Positions 6,562 to 11,193 of a stretch of DNA of 11,193 bases are shown here, piece by piece (position 1 is the stretch's first letter; the number at the start of each line of letters is the position of its first letter). The stretch covers positions 1 to 11,193 of the forward strand of contig JAISSL010000203.1 of assembly GCA_031273145.1 (NCBI GenBank). Direction: 5' to 3'. Source of the DNA: Zoogloeaceae bacterium. GTDB taxonomy: Bacteria > Pseudomonadota > Gammaproteobacteria > Burkholderiales > Rhodocyclaceae. Position numbers and translations under genes: made by a program. The notes beneath the pieces are model-generated. The model ran no database searches, had not been told where the DNA came from, and saw nothing but the letters and a program-made list of their open reading frames with translations.

Positions 6562-9500
6562 ACGCCTCCATTTCTTCCCTTGCCTCCCTGTTTCCGCCGC
6601 CGCCTTTGCCCAGGCCGGGGCATAAGGTCGAGTGGCAGGCAGAGGTCGGCAGCGCGGATGCCCTTTTGCTGGCGAGCGTTGCGGAACAAAGGGCAAAGAG
6701 CGCGGGGATATTGACCATCGTGACCGCTCATGCCCTGGATGCGCGGCGGCTTCAGGAAGAGATTGCCTGGTTTTACCCGGCGGCGCGTCCTCATCTTCTG
6801 CCAGATTGGGAAACCCTGCCCTATGATGGCTTTTCGCCGCATCAGGATTTGATTTCCGAACGGCTGGCGACCCTGTGGGCAATGATGCAGGGAACCTGCA
6901 AGGTCTTGCTGGTTCCGGCGACCACTGCGGTTGCCCGCTTGTTGCCGCCTTCCTTTCTGGCGGCCTATGCCTTTTCTTTTGCGAAGGGCGAGAAGTTCGA
7001 CAACGAGCGGTTTATCGCGCAATTGACCTTGGCGGGCTATACCCGCGTCAATCAGGTGGCCGCGCCGGGGGAATTTGCGGTACGCGGCTCCCTGCTTGAC
7101 CTCTATCCGATGGGCGAACCCGCGCCGTTTCGGATTGACCTCTTTGATGACGAAATCGAATCCATCCGCGTTTTTGACGTGGAAAGTCAGCGCACCCTTT
7201 ATCCGGTTGAGGCGGTACGCCTGTTGCCGGCGCGGGAATTTCCGCTGGATGATGCGGGCAAGGCCACCTTTCGCCGCAAATTCCGGGCGCAGTTTGAGGG
7301 CGATCCGGGCAAAAGCCGGGTCTATAAGGAAGTTTCAGCCGGGATTGCCAGCGCAGGCATTGAATATTTCCTGCCCCTGTTTTTTGAGGAGACCGCAACC
7401 CTGTTCAATTATATGCCGTCGGGGTCTGTGCTGGTGACGCATGGCGACGTGGCGGGAACCCTGGAGACTTTCCGGCAGGATACTGCCACGCGCTACGACA
7501 TGCTGCGGGGCGACGCGACTACTTACGGGAATCGCCTGTTGCCGCCAGAGGCGCTTTTTTTGAGCCATGAGGAATTCTTTGCACAGGCTAAGGAAATGGG
7601 GCGGGCGCAGATTGCCCGTTCTGTTAAGCGGTTGTCGGAGCCATCGAACCCTGCGGATGCCGCCGATATGCCGAATGATGCGCCCTTGCCGGTTGCGGTC
7701 GACCGTCGTTCGGAAAATCCGCTGGCGGCGCTGAAGGCTTTTCTGGCGGGTTTTCCGGGGCGGGCGCTGGTGGTGGCTGAATCGGCGGGACGAAGGGAGA
7801 CGATGGCGCAGTTTTTCGCGGGCTGCGGCCTGGTTCTGCCGGTCATTGAGGATTTTGCCGCCTTTTTGGCGGATGATCAAAAGGCTTTGCTAACCGTTGC
7901 GCCCTTGCAGGCGGGGCTGCGGCTCGATGCCCGGCTTGCCCTGATTAGCGAGACCGAGCTTTATGCGGATCGTCCGCATGGTCGCGCCAGAATGCGGCAA
8001 AAAAGTACGCTGGATAACTGGTTGCGCGATCTGGCGGAATTGAAGGTGGGCGACCCGGTTGTGCATGAATCGCACGGAGTAGGCCGCTATATGGGGCTGA
8101 CAAGGATGAATACGGCGGAAGGGCAGGTGGAATTTCTCGAAATCCATTACGCAGAGGACGCAAGGCTGTTTGTCCCGGTCTCCCAGTTGCAGGTGGTTTC
8201 CCGCTATTCCGGCGCGAACCCGGAAAACGCGCCCTTGCATGTTCTGGGTTCCGGGCAGTGGGAAAAGGCGCGGAAGAAGGCGGCGATGCAGGCGCGGGAC
8301 GCGGCGGCGGAATTGCTGAACCTTTATGCGCGACGCGCGGCGCGAAAGGGACATGCCTTTGAATTTGGCGTGGCGGATATTGAAACCTTCGCGGCGGGCT
8401 TTGGCTTTGAGGAAACGCCCGACCAGCAGGAAGCCATTGAGGCGGTGTTGACGGATATGCGTTCCGAAAAACCGATGGATCGGCTGGTGTGCGGCGACGT
8501 GGGCTTTGGCAAGACGGAGGTAGCCTTGCGGGCGGCTTTTGCGGCGGTAGAAGATGGCAAACAGGTGGCGGTACTTTGCCCGACGACCCTGCTCTGCGAG
8601 CAGCACTTTCGTACCTTTACCGACCGTTTTGCCGACTGGCCGGTACGGGTGGCGGAACTCTCCCGCTTTCGGAGCGCGAAGGAATCCGCAGGCATCTTGC
8701 GGGATTTGGCGGAAGGCAAGATTGACATCGTGCTGGGTACGCATAAATTGCTGGGCAAGGAGGTGCAATTTGCCCGCCTTGGTCTGGTGGTGATGGATGA
8801 GGAACATCGTTTTGGGGTGCGCCAGAAGGAAGTTTTGAAGGCGCTGCGCGCGGAAGTGGATGTGCTGACCCTGACCGCGACGCCGATTCCGCGCACCCTC
8901 GCCATGAGTCTGGAGGGTTTAAGGGATTTTTCCGTGATTGCCACCGCGCCGCAAAAGCGCCTTGCGATCAAGACCTTTGTTGCCCCAAGTTCCGGCGGCC
9001 TGATTCGGGAAGCGGTACTGCGCGAATTAAAGCGCGGCGGCCAGGTTTATTTTCTCCATAACGAAGTTGCCAGCATCGAGACCATGCGGGCGCGGCTTGC
9101 CACCCTCGTGCCGGAAGCGACGATTGCGGTAGGGCACGGGCAAATGCCGGAACGCGAACTGGAACGGGTCATGCGCGACTTTATGGCGCAACGGGTCAAT
9201 CTGCTGCTGTGCACGACCATCATCGAGACGGGCATTGACAATCCCCATGCCAATACCATTCTCATTCACCGGGCGGATAAATTTGGTCTGGCGCAGTTGC
9301 ACCAGTTGCGGGGGCGGGTTGGGCGCTCTCACCATCAGGCGTATGCGTATCTGCTGGTGGAAGAGGGGATTGGCAAGCAGGCGCGGCAACGTCTGGAGGC
9401 CATTCAGGCGATGGAAGAACTGGGTTCCGGCTTTTATCTGGCGATGCACGATCTGGAAATCCGGGGCGCGGGCGAGGTGCTGGGTGAACACCAGTCGGGC

Positions 9501-10052
9501 GAGATGCAGGAAGTAGGCTTCAATGCGTTCATGGAGATGTTGAATCGCGCCGTGGCGGTCTTGAAGGCGGGCGGGGCGGTCAATGCCGAGGAACTCTCCT
9601 TGCCCTCTGGTCTTTCCGGCGAGATTCATCTTTCGGTTCCGGCGCTTCTACCCGATACCTATTGCCCCGACGTGGAGGAACGCCTGAACCTCTACAAGCG
9701 GCTGGCGAACTGCGAGCGGGATTGCGAAATTGACGCCATGCAGGAAGAGTTGATTGACCGTTTTGGCGCATTGCCGCCGCAGAGCCAATCCCTGCTGGCG
9801 ACGCATCGCCTGCGCCTTTTTACGCGCCCGTTCGGGGTGAAAAAGCTGGAAGCGACCGATGACCGCATTCTGGTTTCCTTTGCCCCCAACGCTTCGGATG
9901 CCTTATTGGACCCGACCCGGATTATCGCGCTGGTGCAAAAAGATCGCCGCTATCGCTTTGCGGGACAGGATAAACTCGCGTTGGAAGGGTATTATCCGAC
10001 GCTGGAAGACAAAGTGGCAGCTATCCGGGAACTGCTGGCATCCCTGCAATGA
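6558..10052 (+). CDS. mfd: Transcription-repair coupling factor Mfd
   Basis: 1164-residue DNA translocase that removes RNA polymerase stalled at lesions and recruits UvrA for nucleotide excision repair. The order of domains is complete. A UvrB-like N-terminal module spans about 1-350 (LLPDWETLPYD at 80-90, FSPHQDLISERL at 92-103). The RNA-polymerase-interacting CarD-like domain is at about 495-560 (GDPVVHESHGVGRY). The RecG-like helicase core has Walker A GDVGFGKTE (646-654), GTHK (727-730), DEEH (747-750), TATPIPRT (773-780) and motif VI QLRGRVGR (916-923). The C-terminal autoinhibitory domain follows from about 1015. The length is close to the E. coli protein. The start at 6558 gives the expected N-terminus; the frame is open further upstream, inside nagZ, but that part is an overlap artefact. 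Its ribosome binding site is weak (GGTGGA), consistent with coupling to nagZ through the ATGA overlap. Confidence 0.98.
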   Translation: MNASISSLASLFPPPPLPRPGHKVEWQAEVGSADALLLASVAEQRAKSAGILTIVTAHALDARRLQEEIAWFYPAARPHLLPDWETLPYDGFSPHQDLISERLATLWAMMQGTCKVLLVPATTAVARLLPPSFLAAYAFSFAKGEKFDNERFIAQLTLAGYTRVNQVAAPGEFAVRGSLLDLYPMGEPAPFRIDLFDDEIESIRVFDVESQRTLYPVEAVRLLPAREFPLDDAGKATFRRKFRAQFEGDPGKSRVYKEVSAGIASAGIEYFLPLFFEETATLFNYMPSGSVLVTHGDVAGTLETFRQDTATRYDMLRGDATTYGNRLLPPEALFLSHEEFFAQAKEMGRAQIARSVKRLSEPSNPADAADMPNDAPLPVAVDRRSENPLAALKAFLAGFPGRALVVAESAGRRETMAQFFAGCGLVLPVIEDFAAFLADDQKALLTVAPLQAGLRLDARLALISETELYADRPHGRARMRQKSTLDNWLRDLAELKVGDPVVHESHGVGRYMGLTRMNTAEGQVEFLEIHYAEDARLFVPVSQLQVVSRYSGANPENAPLHVLGSGQWEKARKKAAMQARDAAAELLNLYARRAARKGHAFEFGVADIETFAAGFGFEETPDQQEAIEAVLTDMRSEKPMDRLVCGDVGFGKTEVALRAAFAAVEDGKQVAVLCPTTLLCEQHFRTFTDRFADWPVRVAELSRFRSAKESAGILRDLAEGKIDIVLGTHKLLGKEVQFARLGLVVMDEEHRFGVRQKEVLKALRAEVDVLTLTATPIPRTLAMSLEGLRDFSVIATAPQKRLAIKTFVAPSSGGLIREAVLRELKRGGQVYFLHNEVASIETMRARLATLVPEATIAVGHGQMPERELERVMRDFMAQRVNLLLCTTIIETGIDNPHANTILIHRADKFGLAQLHQLRGRVGRSHHQAYAYLLVEEGIGKQARQRLEAIQAMEELGSGFYLAMHDLEIRGAGEVLGEHQSGEMQEVGFNAFMEMLNRAVAVLKAGGAVNAEELSLPSGLSGEIHLSVPALLPDTYCPDVEERLNLYKRLANCERDCEIDAMQEELIDRFGALPPQSQSLLATHRLRLFTRPFGVKKLEATDDRILVSFAPNASDALLDPTRIIALVQKDRRYRFAGQDKLALEGYYPTLEDKVAAIRELLASLQ

Positions 10053-10077
10053 AGCGGGACAAACAACAAGGACGACC

Positions 10078-11193
10078 ATGAAGGAATTCATTGAATTTAT
10101 CAAGTGTCTGTGGAAAGGCTTCCCGGACAACAATCCACAGGAGGAAGAATGGGCAGCATGGCATTTTCCGCAGGACCAGTCTTCCTCAGCTCACGGTGGT
10201 GGGAACACAAGGAGATTCATGGAAAAGCTCAACCAAACGCCAACGATAGTGAAACTGTTCATTGCGCTTTTGACCATTATCACACTGAGCTACCTCTGGG
10301 TGCTGACCAGCGCCAAACTTGAACTCGGCGGCAGTCGACTCAATCAACAGGTATTGGGCAAGGCATCATGGTTTGACGCGCAGCAAATGGAACAAGGGCA
10401 CCGCGATGGCGTTTTTGCCACGCCCCAGGGGGTCTGGCTGGTTTCTTACCATAAGGAGATGAATCTGAATGAAGTGCCCAAAGAGGCGCTCAATCTGGAG
10501 ACGCTGTTGCCCAAGCAATCAGAGCGCGAGCAAACCGTTCGTATGATGTCTCACTTGGGCTGGCGTCGGGCGCTGTCGCCCTACGGTTGGGAGGATGTGG
10601 CGCCTGGTGGTGAAAAGCAGGGAGTCTCCCTGATTTCTCGCCTGGGCGAAGATGGCATGTTCCATGTGTTGGCCTTTGTCAGAGACGATGCAAGTCTGGT
10701 TGCTTCTCCAGATGGAACGACCCTGTTCTTGTTGACGGATATAGACCTTCCGTATGAAGGAGGATACCCCCATCGGGAGGCTGTTTTCCGCACGGACGAT
10801 CAGGGAAAAACCTGGCAACCTCTTCTGAAAGAGGGCTTCATGGCCGAAGCAAATCCATCTCCATTATTATCGGAGCCATACTTTTACAACAATAATGAAG
10901 TCTGGGCATGGGGAAGTAGTTATGACCCATTGAGTGGTAGTGACCATGAGACGCTTTTTTATTCGCCAGATCAGGGCGTGCATGTGGAACCTGTCGAGAA
11001 TTTGGAAGAATTGTTTGTTGATGAGCGCGCGGATAGGGAGTCCCTCTCCACAATCGAGGCGCATCTCGTCCAATTGAATGCGCGGCAGGCGAAAATTTGG
11101 GTTAGTCAGCGTTATTGGGATGGTTCTCGTTGGGCGCAGGTTACGCGCGAAGCGCAACTAATACGCGAAGAGGGCGTCTGGAGGCGTGATAAA
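10078..11193 (+). CDS. Uncharacterised membrane-anchored protein with Asp-box (BNR-like) repeats, partial at 3' end
   Basis: An open frame of 372 codons runs from ATG 10078 to the window edge with no stop, so the gene is 3'-truncated by the window. I do not recognise the family. About 56 cytoplasmic residues, with an acidic QEEEWAAW patch, precede one transmembrane helix (about 59-77, LFIALLTIITLSYLWVL). The rest would be periplasmic. TDDQGKTW (239-246) is a good Asp-box (S/T-x-D-x-G-x-T-W), with weaker relatives ASPDG (209-213) and YSPDQG (295-300). Spaced Trp and Tyr residues also suggest a sialidase-type or YCF48-type beta-propeller; no catalytic residues were identified. ATG 10078 has AAGGA five bases upstream, and the internal ATG 10219 (residue 48) has AAGGAG four bases upstream, so the N-terminus is uncertain. 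It starts 25 bases after mfd with no terminator between, so read-through from mfd is likely. Its codon use looks less GC-rich than mfd. Confidence 0.8.
   Translation, partial: MKEFIEFIKCLWKGFPDNNPQEEEWAAWHFPQDQSSSAHGGGNTRRFMEKLNQTPTIVKLFIALLTIITLSYLWVLTSAKLELGGSRLNQQVLGKASWFDAQQMEQGHRDGVFATPQGVWLVSYHKEMNLNEVPKEALNLETLLPKQSEREQTVRMMSHLGWRRALSPYGWEDVAPGGEKQGVSLISRLGEDGMFHVLAFVRDDASLVASPDGTTLFLLTDIDLPYEGGYPHREAVFRTDDQGKTWQPLLKEGFMAEANPSPLLSEPYFYNNNEVWAWGSSYDPLSGSDHETLFYSPDQGVHVEPVENLEELFVDERADRESLSTIEAHLVQLNARQAKIWVSQRYWDGSRWAQVTREAQLIREEGVWRRDK
10211..10221 (+). promoter_or_regulatory. Internal ribosome binding site and alternative start (ATG 10219)
   Basis: GGAG, preceded by AA, sits four to five bases before an in-frame ATG at 10219, inside the Asp-box protein gene. 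Starting here yields MEKLNQTPTIVKLF, a classical short N-region immediately before the transmembrane helix. The upstream 47 codons would then be leader, a second isoform's extension, or a remnant of a small gene fused in frame. The sequence alone does not decide between these. Confidence 0.45.

Noticed and set aside
5938..6882. Minus-strand open frame spanning nagZ and mfd
   Set aside because: It crosses two well-supported plus-strand genes and shows no motifs.
7890..8807. Minus-strand open frame (305 codons) inside mfd
   Set aside because: It is antisense to the conserved CarD-like and helicase domains of Mfd; no ribosome binding site or family features.
10053..10077. Terminator between mfd and the next gene
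   Set aside because: The 25-base gap has no inverted repeat or T-run.

Overview
The window is ordinary bacterial chromosome. It is gene-dense, moderately GC-rich, and has short intergenic gaps and start/stop overlaps. The NagZ and Mfd proteins look proteobacterial, most like Betaproteobacteria; that is an impression from family resemblance, not a search result. No tRNA, rRNA, CRISPR array, insertion sequence or phage gene was seen.

Left half (1-5146, minus strand): a three-gene signal-transduction operon transcribed right to left. It starts with a REC-HD-GYP response regulator (5146-4055), a predicted c-di-GMP phosphodiesterase. Next is a membrane-bound hybrid histidine kinase with a periplasmic Cache-type sensor (4058-1602). 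Last is a secreted lipoprotein with two tandem periplasmic solute-binding domains (1605-58). Both junctions are 4-base ATGA overlaps, so the genes are probably translationally coupled. The third gene ends at a TAA, but the same frame stays open to the window edge and still encodes what looks like the last helix of the second solute-binding domain. It therefore looks like a longer sensor gene broken by a nonsense codon, possibly one whose kinase or GGDEF part lies outside the window.

Centre (5147-5535): a divergent intergenic region of about 390 bases. It holds an overlapping set of inverted repeats (5355-5380) that look like an operator, a possible extended -10 promoter facing the signalling operon, and a small hairpin just before the regulator's ribosome binding site.

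Right half (5536-11193, plus strand): nagZ (beta-N-acetylglucosaminidase of peptidoglycan recycling) overlaps mfd (transcription-repair coupling factor) by 4 bases. Twenty-five bases further on, an uncharacterised membrane-anchored protein with Asp-box (BNR-like) repeats begins and runs off the right edge. It is easily missed because its frame has no stop inside the window.

The left operon probably senses periplasmic small molecules through the Cache and solute-binding domains and passes phosphate to the REC domains to alter c-di-GMP. The right operon is housekeeping (cell-wall recycling, DNA repair) followed by a protein of unknown function.
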